A stretch of DNA of 64,000 bases from DATCMA01 sp036563645 (GCA_036563645.1 DATCMA010000027.1:83229-147228); one strand, 5' to 3'. Numbered from the stretch's first letter, positions 34,561-43,922 are shown. The notes: generated by a model not told the origin, from the letters alone. Numbers and translations: made by a program.

Positions 34561-35523
34561 TCAGCTCGCGTGCTCGACAAACGTCACCGGAATGCCGTTT
34601 GGGGTATCCACCATCGCTACCCGCTTTTCGGCGAAAAGCACCTTCGGCCCGGGCACCGGTCCGGTCAGGACCGTCCCGCCGAGCTCCCGGACTCGCGCCA
34701 CCGTCGCGTCGAGATCGCGCGTCCGCACCAGCCAGCCGGTGTGGCCGAGGTGCCGCGCGGTCCGCTGCTCGGCCCGCCGGTCCCGCCCCATCGTGCGGTT
34801 CTGGATGCAGGTGACCTCGATCCGCGCCGTCGTCGGGCCAGCCAAGAACGACAGCCGCATGACGGTGCCCGACGGCAGGCTCGCCATCTCGTCCAGCCCG
34901 GGGTGGCTGAACGTGGCGTCATACCACTGCGACAGCCCGAGCCCGTCCGGCCCCCAGAACCGAATCTCCGACTCGAAGTCGGGAACGTGGCAGACCACCG
35001 ACGTGAGCTCGGTGTAGAAGCGGTCTGGCTCGGCGTCCCACGCCGCCGTGCCCCGCGGCACGGCCGGCTGGACGAACACCACCGCGGTGCCCTCCGGGGC
35101 GTTGCAGAAGCCCTCGGTGACCGTGACGACCTTCTCCCCCAGCGGCACCTCCCAGGTCGCCGGAGGCGTGACCCACGAGTAGCCGGCCGCCGTCAACACC
35201 CGGTGCGACTCCTGGATGTCCCGGGTGTACAGGTCGATGCCGGCCAAGCCGAAGTCGGCCGAGTGGGGGTAGACGGCGGGGCCGGGGTTTGGCACCTGGA
35301 GCAGCACGATCCGGCCATGGTCCGCGCCGGCGGCGGTCAGCACCGTCACGCCGATCTCGCCGACGCCCTCACCCCAGATCGCCGAGGCCTCGGCGGCGCT
35401 GAGCCGTCCGGTCTCCGCGACCGCGAAACCCAGCTGGTCACAGTAGAACTTCAGATGGTCGTCCGGATTCGTGACGCCGACGAACGCCGCGTTGATCCCT
35501 TGGATCAATGGCTCGTCACTCAT
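34561..35523 (-). CDS. VOC-superfamily protein (glyoxalase/dioxygenase fold)
   Basis: A 320-residue protein with two vicinal-oxygen-chelate modules: the first begins INAAFVGVTNPDDHLKFY (residues 9-26), the second near TSVVCHVPDFESEIRFW (about 174-190), and a final strand set ends GIPVTFVEHAS. VOC enzymes use a metal for isomerisation, epimerisation or extradiol cleavage. His/Glu candidates are present but the full ligand set is not certain. A GGGGAGGAG site precedes ATG 35523. It follows the VOC-flavoprotein fusion by 15 bases, so the two are co-expressed. Confidence 0.75.
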   Translation of the reverse strand: MSDEPLIQGINAAFVGVTNPDDHLKFYCDQLGFAVAETGRLSAAEASAIWGEGVGEIGVTVLTAAGADHGRIVLLQVPNPGPAVYPHSADFGLAGIDLYTRDIQESHRVLTAAGYSWVTPPATWEVPLGEKVVTVTEGFCNAPEGTAVVFVQPAVPRGTAAWDAEPDRFYTELTSVVCHVPDFESEIRFWGPDGLGLSQWYDATFSHPGLDEMASLPSGTVMRLSFLAGPTTARIEVTCIQNRTMGRDRRAEQRTARHLGHTGWLVRTRDLDATVARVRELGGTVLTGPVPGPKVLFAEKRVAMVDTPNGIPVTFVEHAS

Positions 35524-35538
35524 CCCTGCACTCCTCCC

Positions 35539-37860
35539 CTACTTCACCGCAGCGGCAAGGCGAGCACCGAGCCTGCGACCGAGGGTCATAGCTGGTGTGA
35601 CGCTCATGCCACCGACGTAGTTGTCGCCCGCGAAGACGTTGTTGCCGAGGACCTCGCCCACCGCGTACAGGCCCGGAATCGGCGTGCCGGCCTCGGTCAG
35701 CACCTGCATGTCGGTGTTCACCCGCAGCCCATCGCGCGAGAGGATCGAGGCCGCCACGCTCGTGACGGCGTAGAACGGGGGCGTGGCGATGCGGGTGGGC
35801 AGGGTGGTCCGCCCGAAGTCGGGGTCGGTGCCGGAGTCGACGGCGGCGTTGTACCGCTCTACCGTCGCCACCAACCTCTCCGGATCGATGCCGAGCTTCT
35901 CGGCGAGCTCCGCGAGGGTGTCGGCCCGGGTGACCCACGGACTGGTCCGGCACGCCTCCGCGAACCGCTCCTTGGTCCAGTCACCGGTGTTGTTCCGGAT
36001 CAACGGCACGGGGGCGTTCTCGACCGCCGTCTGGTCGAAGACCACGTACATGGTCACGTCAGGCTGCTCGAGGAGCGCCCGCTCGCGCTGCTCGGGGCTG
36101 GTGGTGTCCTCCGCGACGAAGCGCTCGCCCCGCTTGTTGACCCAAATCTCGTACGGCGTGCGGTACGCGGGCGCCATCTCCAGGAACGCCTCGCGGTAGT
36201 CCACGGCGAAGCCCGGCCGGTTCGGATCCGGGATCAGCCCCATCACGGGCAGGAAGATCCCGTCGTGGGAGACCGCGGCGCCGAGCTCCCGCGCCATGAG
36301 CAGACCGTCGCCGGTGGCGTGGTCGAGGCAGCCGATCAGCGCCGATCGGCAGTGCTCGGGGAGGAACTGGTTCCGCAGCTCCACGTTCGCGTCGTACCCA
36401 CCGGTGGCGAGCACCACCGCGTCGCCGCGGATCTGCCACTCCTCACCACTGCCGTCGGAGCGGCGGACCTGGACCCCGCACACCCGGCCGTCGACGGTCA
36501 CCAGCTTGGTCACCCGGGTGTTGAGGTGCAGGGTGACCCGTCCGGATTCGACGAGCGGCGTGAGCATCCGCTCCAGGAGCTGGAGCACCGACAACCCGTA
36601 CTTGACACCCCAGTAGGTGCGCGGCACCGAGTAAACCTCGTGGCCGTGCACCAAGCCCGGTGTGTCGGGGTGGAATTCAAAGCCGTTCTCGTCGAGCCAG
36701 TCGACCAGCTCCCCTTGCAGGCTCACCGACAGCCACGCCAGCTCCCGGTTGACCTTGCCGTGCGACAGGCGCAGCACGTCCTCGAAGTGACGCTGGGGAT
36801 CGTCGTCGATACCCCGCTCCCGCTGGCGACGGGTACCGGCGCCGGAGAACTCGCCGTTGGCGATGTGGAGCATCCCGCCGATGCGGGACTGCTTTTCGAC
36901 GAGGTGGACGTGGGCGCCGTTCTGGGCCGCGGCGATCGCGGTGCAGAGCCCGCTGCTGCCACCGCCGATGACGACGATGGTCCGGCCGGCGTCCGCCGCC
37001 TCGGTGGCCGGCGCCGCGGTCTCGGCGGCCGGGACAAGGGCGATCTCCACCCCCACCGGCCCGCGGAGCACGCCGTCGCCGAGGTCCTCGGCTCCGGCGG
37101 CCAGCAGGGCCTGACGGGTCGCGGACGGGTCATCGGCGGCGAAGACGATCCGGGTGATCCCCACGGGCTCCGCCGTCCGCGGGGTGACGGGCACCCCGGT
37201 GAAGGACATGATCTCCAGTCGCGCGGGCGCCGCGTCCGGACCCACCAGGAAGGCCAACCGCAGCTGCGCACCCGGCGGCATGCCGACGAGCTCTTCGAAC
37301 TCCGCGCCGGCCATCGTGCCGTCGAAGATCGCCCGCATTCCGGCGGACGTGAAGAACTGCACCGCCGCGTCGTGCTCCTGGCTGTCGACGACCAGCACGA
37401 CGGTGTGCAGCTCAGAGTGCAGCCGCTGGGCGTCGCCCTCCAGCGCCGGGCTGGGGCGGTGCGCGCCGGCGACGGCCTTCGGGATCGTCCACCACACGCC
37501 GTCGGCACCGCGGGCCACCAGCTCCGACAGGCTCCCCCCGCCGTACGCGTAGGTCACCGGGGTGCGGGGGGCGCCACCCGCCGCGGCGATCGCCTCGACC
37601 GTGGCGTCCAGGTCGCGGGAGTAGATCCCGAGCAGGCGGGGACCGGGATCCCACACGTTCGGCGGAGTGGTGGGCGCCGCCGACGCGGGAACGAGCCGCA
37701 GGCGGCCACTGGGTGAACCGGGTACGCCGAGCAGCACGCCGTCGGCGCTGTCGACGCTGCCCGCCAGCACCTCGAAGCCGAAGGCCTGGCGATGGAACTG
37801 AACCGCGGCCGCCACATCGGCGCTGGCGACCACGACCTCGTGCACGTGACGGAGGCTCAC
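35539..37860 (-). CDS. fusion of VOC double module with FAD-dependent fumarate-reductase-like enzyme
   Basis: A 773-residue two-part protein. Residues 1 to about 280 are two VOC modules (RHVHEVVVASADVAAAVQF at 4-22 and LHTVVLVVDSQEHDAAVQFF at 151-170). An Ala/Thr/Glu-rich linker (278-292) joins them to a complete flavoprotein: FAD motif VVIGGGSSG at 296-304, VEKQSRIGGMLHIANGEFSG after it, and the C-terminal FAD segment GLYAVGEVLGNNVFAGDNY. The flavin part is homologous to the protein at 31.6 kb and the VOC part resembles the neighbour at 34.6 kb. GTG 37860 follows AAGGAG. A single unbroken frame covers both halves. Confidence 0.85.
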   Translation of the reverse strand: MSLRHVHEVVVASADVAAAVQFHRQAFGFEVLAGSVDSADGVLLGVPGSPSGRLRLVPASAAPTTPPNVWDPGPRLLGIYSRDLDATVEAIAAAGGAPRTPVTYAYGGGSLSELVARGADGVWWTIPKAVAGAHRPSPALEGDAQRLHSELHTVVLVVDSQEHDAAVQFFTSAGMRAIFDGTMAGAEFEELVGMPPGAQLRLAFLVGPDAAPARLEIMSFTGVPVTPRTAEPVGITRIVFAADDPSATRQALLAAGAEDLGDGVLRGPVGVEIALVPAAETAAPATEAADAGRTIVVIGGGSSGLCTAIAAAQNGAHVHLVEKQSRIGGMLHIANGEFSGAGTRRQRERGIDDDPQRHFEDVLRLSHGKVNRELAWLSVSLQGELVDWLDENGFEFHPDTPGLVHGHEVYSVPRTYWGVKYGLSVLQLLERMLTPLVESGRVTLHLNTRVTKLVTVDGRVCGVQVRRSDGSGEEWQIRGDAVVLATGGYDANVELRNQFLPEHCRSALIGCLDHATGDGLLMARELGAAVSHDGIFLPVMGLIPDPNRPGFAVDYREAFLEMAPAYRTPYEIWVNKRGERFVAEDTTSPEQRERALLEQPDVTMYVVFDQTAVENAPVPLIRNNTGDWTKERFAEACRTSPWVTRADTLAELAEKLGIDPERLVATVERYNAAVDSGTDPDFGRTTLPTRIATPPFYAVTSVAASILSRDGLRVNTDMQVLTEAGTPIPGLYAVGEVLGNNVFAGDNYVGGMSVTPAMTLGRRLGARLAAAVK

Positions 37861-37903
37861 CTCTGGCTCCTTTGACTGTCAGCCGTGTCCGGGGACACGT
37901 CGC

Positions 37904-38764
37904 CTACCGGGCGAGGCTCAGCACCCGCCGCGCGTTGCGCACCACCGCTTCGTCGATCATTCGGCCGTCCGGGCCTACGGCGACGCCGCGGCCTTCCGCC
38001 ATCGCGGCGTCGAACGCGGTGACCACGTCACGGGCGGCGGCGACGGTGGCCTCGTCCGGGGTGAAGACCTCGTTGACCACCGCGATCTGCGCGGGGTGAA
38101 TGCATGCGCGACCCACGAAGCCCTGCCGAGCCAGCGCCTCGGTCGACCGGCGCAGCTTCTCCAGGTCCCGGAAGTTCGTCGACACCGGCGCGACGGGCGG
38201 GTTGATCCGGGCCGCGGCGCTGACGAGGACGACGTGGGCGCGGATCATCGCCCACTCGCGTTCGTCCTCCCCTGGGGTGATACCGGTGTCCGCTCCGAGA
38301 TCCGCCTCGCCGACCTGGAGGCGGACCACCCGGGGACCCGTGGCGATGTCCTGGGCGCGCAGCACAGCGGCGGCGGATTCCAGCAGTGGGACGACCTGGA
38401 CGCTGCCGCGGGCCAGCCCTGCCTTCTCCTCGACCTCGGTGAGGACGTCGTCGAGAGCGCGCAGATCCGCCACCGACTCGGTCTTGGCGAGCATGACGCC
38501 GGTGAGCGCGGGCCCTACGACCGCGCGCACGTCCTCGTGTCCCAGCTCGCCGGGGTTGATCCGCACCCACAGCTGGACTGGCTGGTCACCCGCGGCGGGC
38601 AGCGTGCGCAGCCACTCCGCCACGACGGTCCGCGCCTCAGCTTTCCGGGCTGGCGCCACCGCATCCTCAAGATCAACAATCAGCGCATCCGCACCGCGCC
38701 CCAACGCCTTGTGGAGCTTCTCCGGGGCATCGCCAGGCACGTACAGGTAGGAGCGCGGGAGCAC
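37904..38764 (-). CDS. CitE-like (HpcH/HpaI family) CoA lyase
   Basis: A 286-residue TIM-barrel lyase. Landmarks: SYLYVPGDAPEKL near 5-17, DALIVDLEDAV near 26-36, LWVRIN, VVPLLESAAAV, and CIHPAQI near 225, with Glu/Asp metal ligands at the usual spots. Relatives cleave citryl-, malyl-, beta-methylmalyl- or citramalyl-CoA; the stand-alone actinobacterial form is often a citramalyl-CoA lyase giving pyruvate and acetyl-CoA. GTG 38764 follows AAGGAGG. It heads the minus-strand block and is divergent from an MFS exporter with an exact island palindrome between them. Confidence 0.85.
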   Translation of the reverse strand: MLPRSYLYVPGDAPEKLHKALGRGADALIVDLEDAVAPARKAEARTVVAEWLRTLPAAGDQPVQLWVRINPGELGHEDVRAVVGPALTGVMLAKTESVADLRALDDVLTEVEEKAGLARGSVQVVPLLESAAAVLRAQDIATGPRVVRLQVGEADLGADTGITPGEDEREWAMIRAHVVLVSAAARINPPVAPVSTNFRDLEKLRRSTEALARQGFVGRACIHPAQIAVVNEVFTPDEATVAAARDVVTAFDAAMAEGRGVAVGPDGRMIDEAVVRNARRVLSLAR

Positions 38765-38818
38765 AAGGCCCTCCTTAGTGATCGGCCGATCTCAAGGACA
38801 CCCATCATTCCATTGCGC

Positions 38819-38831
38819 GGAATGCCGTTTC
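38819..38831. promoter_or_regulatory. candidate island operator, site 5 (exact match)
   Basis: GGAATGCCGTTTC fits GRAAY-N3-RTTYC exactly. It sits in the 128-base divergent gap, 55 bases from the lyase start and 62 from the MFS start, so it could control both. Confidence 0.6.
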
Positions 38832-38892
38832 ACGTACACTACGGTGGGCTTTCACGCCGAGTCAACGCCGGGTTAACGGCGAGAGGGGGTTC

Positions 38893-40392
38893 GTGACGCG
38901 TCAGCAGCAATCAGCCGCGGTTCCCGTTCGACGCTCGTTCAAACTGACAGCGGTCCTCTGCGCCACCGGCTTGGCCTTGGCGACGTTCGACCAGTCGTCG
39001 TTCACGACAGCGCTGGCCGCGATCCGCAGCGACCTCGCCATCGACCTCAGCACCCTCCAGTGGATCACTTCGGTGTTGCCGCTCGCGGCCGCCGTAGCGC
39101 TGCCGATCAGCGGCACCCTCGGTGACTTCTGGGGCGCCCGCGCCACCATGCAGGCCGGATTCCTCGTGTTCTCCTGCGGCGCGCTGCTCACCCTGTTCTC
39201 CACCGACGCGACGACCCTACTCATCGCGCGGGTGATCCAAGGGATCGGCGTCGCGCTGATGCTGCCCAACGGCGCGGCGCTGTTAGGCCACAACCTCGGC
39301 GACGGCACCCACCGCGCGACCGCCTTCGGGTTCTGGCTCATGATCAGTTCCTCGGGCCTGGTCCTCGGCCCACTCGCCGGCGGCGCATTCGCCCAGACCG
39401 TGGGGTGGCGCTACACCTACGCGGTCATGGTGCCGGCCGGGCTGCTCAGCGCGGTCGGGCTGCGCCGGCTCGTCGACACCCCGCGTCAGCGGAGCCGCTC
39501 CATCGACGTCGCGGGCCTCCTGACCGCCTCCACCGGGCTCGGGCTGCTCTGCTGGGCGCTGATCGAAGTCGGCCGTATCGGGCGAGCCGACGCCCAACTG
39601 ACCGCGGCAGCGATGGCCGCGGCGGGCGCGCTGGTCGCGTTCGCGCTGTTCGTCGCGGTGGAGAAGCGCGTGCGGCACCCCGTCCTGGACCTGGCGCTCC
39701 TGCGCAACCGGCAGTACACCGCGGTGCTCGGTGCCGCCCTGCTGTACAACTTGGCGACCTCGGGCGGCATCTTCCTGCTGTCGATCTACCTGCAAGAGCA
39801 GCGGGGCGTCGGTTCGGTCGTCACCGGCGTGCTCCTGATCATCTCCAACCTCGGGATGCCCCTGGCCGGTCGCCTGGCCGGTCCTCTCGCGCGATGGCGC
39901 CCGCCTCTCGTCGTCATGAGCGGGAGCGCCGCCGGGATGGCGCTCACCTACATCGCCCTCGGCGCGCTCGCGGTCGCCCCCATCGCTGCCCTGGCCCTGC
40001 CGCTGGTCCTCGTCGGCTTGACCTGTGGGGTGCTCTACTCCTTCGACACCCAGGCGGTGCTGGAGCGGGTGCCGGCTGAGCGGTCCGCCTCGGCGCTCGC
40101 CACGTTGGCCTTGATGCGTCAGGTCGGTGGCGTCCTCGGCATCGCCGTCTTGGGCAGCATCGCGCAGCTCGCGAGCCACGTCCCCGGAGTCGCCGGGGAG
40201 CGGGTCGCGCTGGTGACGACCGGCGTGCTCCTCATCCCCGCCGCGCTGTGGCTGCGGTGGGCCCGCCGGCCGGCGGGCAATGAGCCGGCCGCCACATCAA
40301 AAGGCCCCGTACCAGCTCAAACCGGTGCATCTCGCGGGGGCGAAGAGGGCGATCCCCCATTGACTGCCCATTCCCCCTCGGATACCGTCTAA
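38893..40392 (+). CDS. MFS drug:H+ antiporter-like exporter (DHA2, EmrB/QacA type)
   Basis: A 499-residue transporter with about 14 hydrophobic helices. It shows the DHA2 pattern: ATFDQSSFTTALAAI in helix 1, QWITSVLPLAAAVALPISG in helix 2, LGDFWGARATMQAG (motif A) and VIQGIGVALMLPNGAALL (motif C-like). The start is GTG 38893. It may export the toxic substrate or an intermediate, or could be a solute carrier. A related exporter is at 55.1 kb. The C-terminal 50 residues are hydrophilic. Confidence 0.85.
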   Translation: MTRQQQSAAVPVRRSFKLTAVLCATGLALATFDQSSFTTALAAIRSDLAIDLSTLQWITSVLPLAAAVALPISGTLGDFWGARATMQAGFLVFSCGALLTLFSTDATTLLIARVIQGIGVALMLPNGAALLGHNLGDGTHRATAFGFWLMISSSGLVLGPLAGGAFAQTVGWRYTYAVMVPAGLLSAVGLRRLVDTPRQRSRSIDVAGLLTASTGLGLLCWALIEVGRIGRADAQLTAAAMAAAGALVAFALFVAVEKRVRHPVLDLALLRNRQYTAVLGAALLYNLATSGGIFLLSIYLQEQRGVGSVVTGVLLIISNLGMPLAGRLAGPLARWRPPLVVMSGSAAGMALTYIALGALAVAPIAALALPLVLVGLTCGVLYSFDTQAVLERVPAERSASALATLALMRQVGGVLGIAVLGSIAQLASHVPGVAGERVALVTTGVLLIPAALWLRWARRPAGNEPAATSKGPVPAQTGASRGGEEGDPPLTAHSPSDTV

Positions 40393-40393
40393 C

Positions 40394-40406
40394 GAAACGT
40401 CGTTCC
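40394..40406. promoter_or_regulatory. candidate island operator, site 6 (exact match)
   Basis: GAAACGTCGTTCC fits GRAAY-N3-RTTYC exactly. It begins right after the MFS stop and 51 bases before the CoA-transferase start, within a gap of only about 50 bases. Confidence 0.6.
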
Positions 40407-40444
40407 GTGCATTGGAACATCCGAGAGACCAGAGAGGAATGTCG

Positions 40445-41644
40445 GTGTCAGACGGTCCCCTGAGCGGCATTCGGGTTCTCGACGTGTCGACGATCCTGGC
40501 CGGTCCCCTGTGCTGCCAAATCCTTGGTGACTTCGGTGCGGAGGTCATCAAGATCGAGCACCCGGTCGCCGGGGACAGCATGCGCGGACACGGCGAAAGC
40601 AAGGACGGCGTCCCGCTGTGGTGGAAGGAAATCTCGCGGAACAAGCGGACGATCGGGCTGAGCCTCTCCGCCCCCGAGGGCGCGGAGCTCTTCCTCAAGC
40701 TGGCGAAGACCGCCGACGTTGTCGTCGAGAACTTCCGCCCCGGCACCCTGGAGCGGTGGGGCGTCGGGCCGGACAAGCTCCACGAGATCAACCCCGGCCT
40801 GGTGATCGTACGGATCACAGGTTTCGGCCAGACCGGCCCCTACGCCTCGCGGGCGGGCTTCGGCACGCTCGCCGAGGCGATGAGCGGCTTCGCGCACCTC
40901 ACCGGGCAGCCGGACGGCCCGCCGACCCTGCCGGCCTTCGGTCTCGCCGACAGCATCTGCGGCATCGCCGCCTCCTCGGCGGCGAGCATGGCGCTCTTCG
41001 CGCGGGAGCGGAACGGCGGGCGCGGCCAGGTCATCGACATCAACCTGCTTGAGCCGATCATGACAGCGGTGGGTCCGGGCCCGACGGTCTACGACCAGCT
41101 CGGCAAGATCCCCATGCGGCACGGCAACCGGTCGACCAACAACGCGCCGCGGAACACCTACCAGACCAAGGACGGCCACTGGGTGGCCATCTCCACCAGT
41201 GCGCAGTCCATCGCCGAGCGCGTCCTCACGCTCGTCGGTCACCCCGAGGTCATCAAGGAACCCTGGTTCGCCTCCGGGCGGACGCGGGCCGAGCACGCGG
41301 ACCTGCTCGACGAGTACGTGGGGGGCTGGATCGCGCAGCGCACCCGCGACGAGGTCATCGCCGCCTTCACCGAAGCCGGCGCCGCCGTCGCGCCCATCTA
41401 CAACGCCAAGGACATCGTGGAAGACCCCCACGTCCAGGCCACGCAGATGATCGTCGACGTCCCGGACCCGGATCTCGGCCGGATCAAGATGCACAACGTG
41501 ATGTGGCGGATGTCGGAGACACCGGGCCGTATTCGATTCACCGGACGAGCGAAGGGCGCCGACACCGACGCGATCCTCATCGACGAGCTCGGCTGCGACC
41601 CAGCCACGATCGCCGATCTCCGCGCGCGCCAAATCGTCTACTGA
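40445..41644 (+). CDS. CoA-transferase class III (CaiB/BaiF family), copy 2
   Basis: A 399-residue CoA-transferase. With the GTG start at 40445 the catalytic Asp in FGLADSICG is again residue 169. Other landmarks: GDFGAEVIKIEHP near 28-40, SRNKRTIGLSL near 64-74, VVENFRPGTLERWG and RITGFGQTGPYASRAGFG. Start choice: AGAGGA is six bases before this GTG, while the ATG at 40439 abuts the ribosome site. It heads an operon with a cyclase, a PrpD-like gene and a hydantoinase-like gene. It is a diverged paralogue of the copy at 15.2 kb, with a different neighbourhood. Confidence 0.9.
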   Translation: MSDGPLSGIRVLDVSTILAGPLCCQILGDFGAEVIKIEHPVAGDSMRGHGESKDGVPLWWKEISRNKRTIGLSLSAPEGAELFLKLAKTADVVVENFRPGTLERWGVGPDKLHEINPGLVIVRITGFGQTGPYASRAGFGTLAEAMSGFAHLTGQPDGPPTLPAFGLADSICGIAASSAASMALFARERNGGRGQVIDINLLEPIMTAVGPGPTVYDQLGKIPMRHGNRSTNNAPRNTYQTKDGHWVAISTSAQSIAERVLTLVGHPEVIKEPWFASGRTRAEHADLLDEYVGGWIAQRTRDEVIAAFTEAGAAVAPIYNAKDIVEDPHVQATQMIVDVPDPDLGRIKMHNVMWRMSETPGRIRFTGRAKGADTDAILIDELGCDPATIADLRARQIVY

Positions 41645-41683
41645 GCCCTAGCTCATCCGCCAACCGATTCCCCCGAGGAGAAG

Positions 41684-42508
41684 ATGAGCACCGAGGATCC
41701 CCTGCTGTCCATCGTCCGTGCGGGCGTTCGCATTATCGACTTGGGTCGACGTCTCACCGTCGGTATGCCCCAGTCCCCCAACCACCCGGCGTACTGGCAT
41801 TCGCTGCCGCGCCGGCACGGGGACATGGTGCGCGCCGATGGCGGGTCTGCCGCCAACGACATGATCACCATGGGGACCCACGTCGGCACCCACATCGACG
41901 CGCTCGCCCACGTCTCGCAGGACGGAAAGCTCTACGGCGGCCTCCGTGTGGACGAGGCGATGGAGGGCGGAAAGTTCGTCAAGCTGGGCGCCCACACCAT
42001 CGAGCCGATCATCCGGCGTGGCGTCCTCCTCGACATTCCCGCGCTCAAGGGCGTGACCTGCCTGGAGCCCGGGTACGAGATCACGGTGGAAGACCTGGAG
42101 GCCGCGGTCGCGCGACAGGGCACCGAGATCGGCGCCGGGGACGTCGTGTTGATCCGCAGCGGGTGGGGTCAGCACTTCGACACGAACAAGGAGCTGTTCA
42201 TGGGGCAGACCTCGGGTGTGCCCGGGGTCAGCACCGCCGGCGCGACCTGGCTCGCCGAGAAGCGGGTCCACGCGGCGGGCGCGGACACCATCGCCTTCGA
42301 GCGGCTCGCCCCCGGCGCGGGGCACTCCCTGCTGCCCGCGCACCGGGTGCTCCTCGTCGAGCACGGCATCTACATCATCGAGACCCTGAACCTCGAGCAG
42401 CTCGCCAGCGAGGCGGTCTACGAATTCGTGTTCATCCTGTCCCCGCTGCCGTTCTTCGGCGCGACCGGTTCGCCCGTACGGCCGTTGGCGGTGATCAGCA
42501 ATGGCTGA
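41684..42508 (+). CDS. metal-dependent cyclase-family hydrolase (kynurenine formamidase-like, PF04199 type)
   Basis: A 274-residue protein with the diagnostic motif HVGTHIDALAH at 66-76 (His66, His70, Asp72, His76). This fold binds Zn or Mn and hydrolyses N-formyl amides, cyclic imides, lactams or isatin-like rings. His45 and Asp47 in RRHGDM could also belong to the site. ATG 41684 follows AGGAGAAG. It overlaps the next gene by eight bases. Together with the hydantoinase-like enzyme downstream it points to hydrolysis of a ring or amide bond. Confidence 0.85.
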   Translation: MSTEDPLLSIVRAGVRIIDLGRRLTVGMPQSPNHPAYWHSLPRRHGDMVRADGGSAANDMITMGTHVGTHIDALAHVSQDGKLYGGLRVDEAMEGGKFVKLGAHTIEPIIRRGVLLDIPALKGVTCLEPGYEITVEDLEAAVARQGTEIGAGDVVLIRSGWGQHFDTNKELFMGQTSGVPGVSTAGATWLAEKRVHAAGADTIAFERLAPGAGHSLLPAHRVLLVEHGIYIIETLNLEQLASEAVYEFVFILSPLPFFGATGSPVRPLAVISNG

Positions 42509-43922
42509 TCAGACGTTGGGCGAGCAGCTCGCCGCGTGCGCCGCGCGGGTCGCCGCGGAGGGCGTGCCCGATGAGGTCACGGCGAGCGTGCGCCAGCGGG
42601 TGCTGGACGTGCTCGGCCTGTGCGTGGCCGCGCACCGTCTCGACACCAGCGCCGCCATCATCGACCACCTCCTCGACCAGGGCGGCCACCCGCAGGCCCA
42701 CATCGTCGGCGTGCCCCAGGCGGTCACCGCGGCCCAAGCAGCGTTCGGCAACGGCGTGCTGGCGCACTCGCTGGACTACGACGACACCCACCTGCCCTCG
42801 GTGCTGCACCCCAGCGCCAGCGTGGTCCCCGCGGCGCTCGCCGTCGCCGAGCACGTCGGCGCCAGCGGGCAGCAGGTCGTGCGGGCCATCGCGATGGGGC
42901 TCGAGGTCGCGGTCCGGCTCGGCATGGCTGGCTACGACCACGAGCTGGGCAACTCGGTGTTCTTCGAGCACGGCCAGCACGCGACCTCGATCACGGGCGC
43001 GATGGGCAGCGCGGTCGCCGCGGCGATGCTCTACGGCGCGGACGAGAAGGGCATCCTCCACGCGCTCGGCATCACCGCCTCGATGGCCTCCGGCATCATC
43101 GAGGCCAACCGGACGGGCGGCACGGTCAAGCGGCTGCACTGCGGCTGGGCGGCGCAGTCCGGGGTGACCGCCGCGCAGCTGGTCCGCCGGGGCTTCACGG
43201 GACCGCCCACGGTGCTCGAGGGCCGCTTCGGCTTCTTCCAGGCCTGGCTGCACGGCACGTTCCACGCCGACGAGATCACTCGCGGCCTGGGTGAGGAGTG
43301 GTCGGTACCCGGAATCTTCTTCAAGCCGTACCCCGCCAACCACTTCACCCACACCTCGATCGACGCCGGGCTGGCCCTGCGCGCCCGTGGGGTGACCCCG
43401 GAGATGATCGAGCGGATCACCATCGGCGTGCCGACCGCGGTCATCCGCACCATCGGTCAGCCCATCGAGACCAAGCGCGCCCCGGAGACCGGGTACCAGG
43501 CGCAGTTCAGCGGCCCGTACGCCGTGGTCGCCGGGCTGCTCGGCGGCGGTGGGCTCGGCGTGGGCCTCGACGACTTCACCGACGAACTCGCGCGGGATCC
43601 CCAGCGGCGGGCGTTGATGGCCAAGGTCGACGTGGTGCCCAACCCCCGCTGCGACGAGATCTTCCCTTACCAGTTCCCCGCCATCGTGACGGTTCGGACC
43701 ACCGACGGCGAGGAGATTGTCGAGGAGGTCCTCACTAACCGGGGCGGCCCACAACGCCCGCTCAGCGACGAGGAACTCGCGCTGAAGTTCGACGACAACG
43801 TCCGAGGACGGCTCTCCACCGAGGTGGCCACTGAGGTCCGGGAGCGCGTGCTCGCCCTCGACAAGCTCCCGTCGGTCACCCCGGTGCTGGAGCTGGTCTC
43901 CACTTTCTCCACCGCCCGCTGA
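42501..43922 (+). CDS. MmgE/PrpD-family protein (copy 2)
   Basis: A 473-residue member of the same family as the gene at 16.5 kb. Active-site residues are kept: DYDDTH at 92-97, His103, His160 in EHGQHAT and Lys210 in TVKRLHCG. The region of the late Tyr is in SGPYAVVAG. The two copies are only distantly similar, so they probably handle different substrates or are old duplicates. ATG 42501 lies within the end of the cyclase gene. The amidohydrolase gene follows 25 bases on. Confidence 0.88.
   Translation: MADQTLGEQLAACAARVAAEGVPDEVTASVRQRVLDVLGLCVAAHRLDTSAAIIDHLLDQGGHPQAHIVGVPQAVTAAQAAFGNGVLAHSLDYDDTHLPSVLHPSASVVPAALAVAEHVGASGQQVVRAIAMGLEVAVRLGMAGYDHELGNSVFFEHGQHATSITGAMGSAVAAAMLYGADEKGILHALGITASMASGIIEANRTGGTVKRLHCGWAAQSGVTAAQLVRRGFTGPPTVLEGRFGFFQAWLHGTFHADEITRGLGEEWSVPGIFFKPYPANHFTHTSIDAGLALRARGVTPEMIERITIGVPTAVIRTIGQPIETKRAPETGYQAQFSGPYAVVAGLLGGGGLGVGLDDFTDELARDPQRRALMAKVDVVPNPRCDEIFPYQFPAIVTVRTTDGEEIVEEVLTNRGGPQRPLSDEELALKFDDNVRGRLSTEVATEVRERVLALDKLPSVTPVLELVSTFSTAR

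Noticed and set aside
34570..37716. A 1048-residue plus-strand open frame opposite the VOC and fusion genes
   Set aside because: Same shadow pattern, without domains or a ribosome site; the minus-strand genes explain the region.
16450..43922. Propionate methylcitrate cycle based on two PrpD-like genes
   Set aside because: No methylcitrate synthase or methylisocitrate lyase gene is present; the lyase here is CitE-like.
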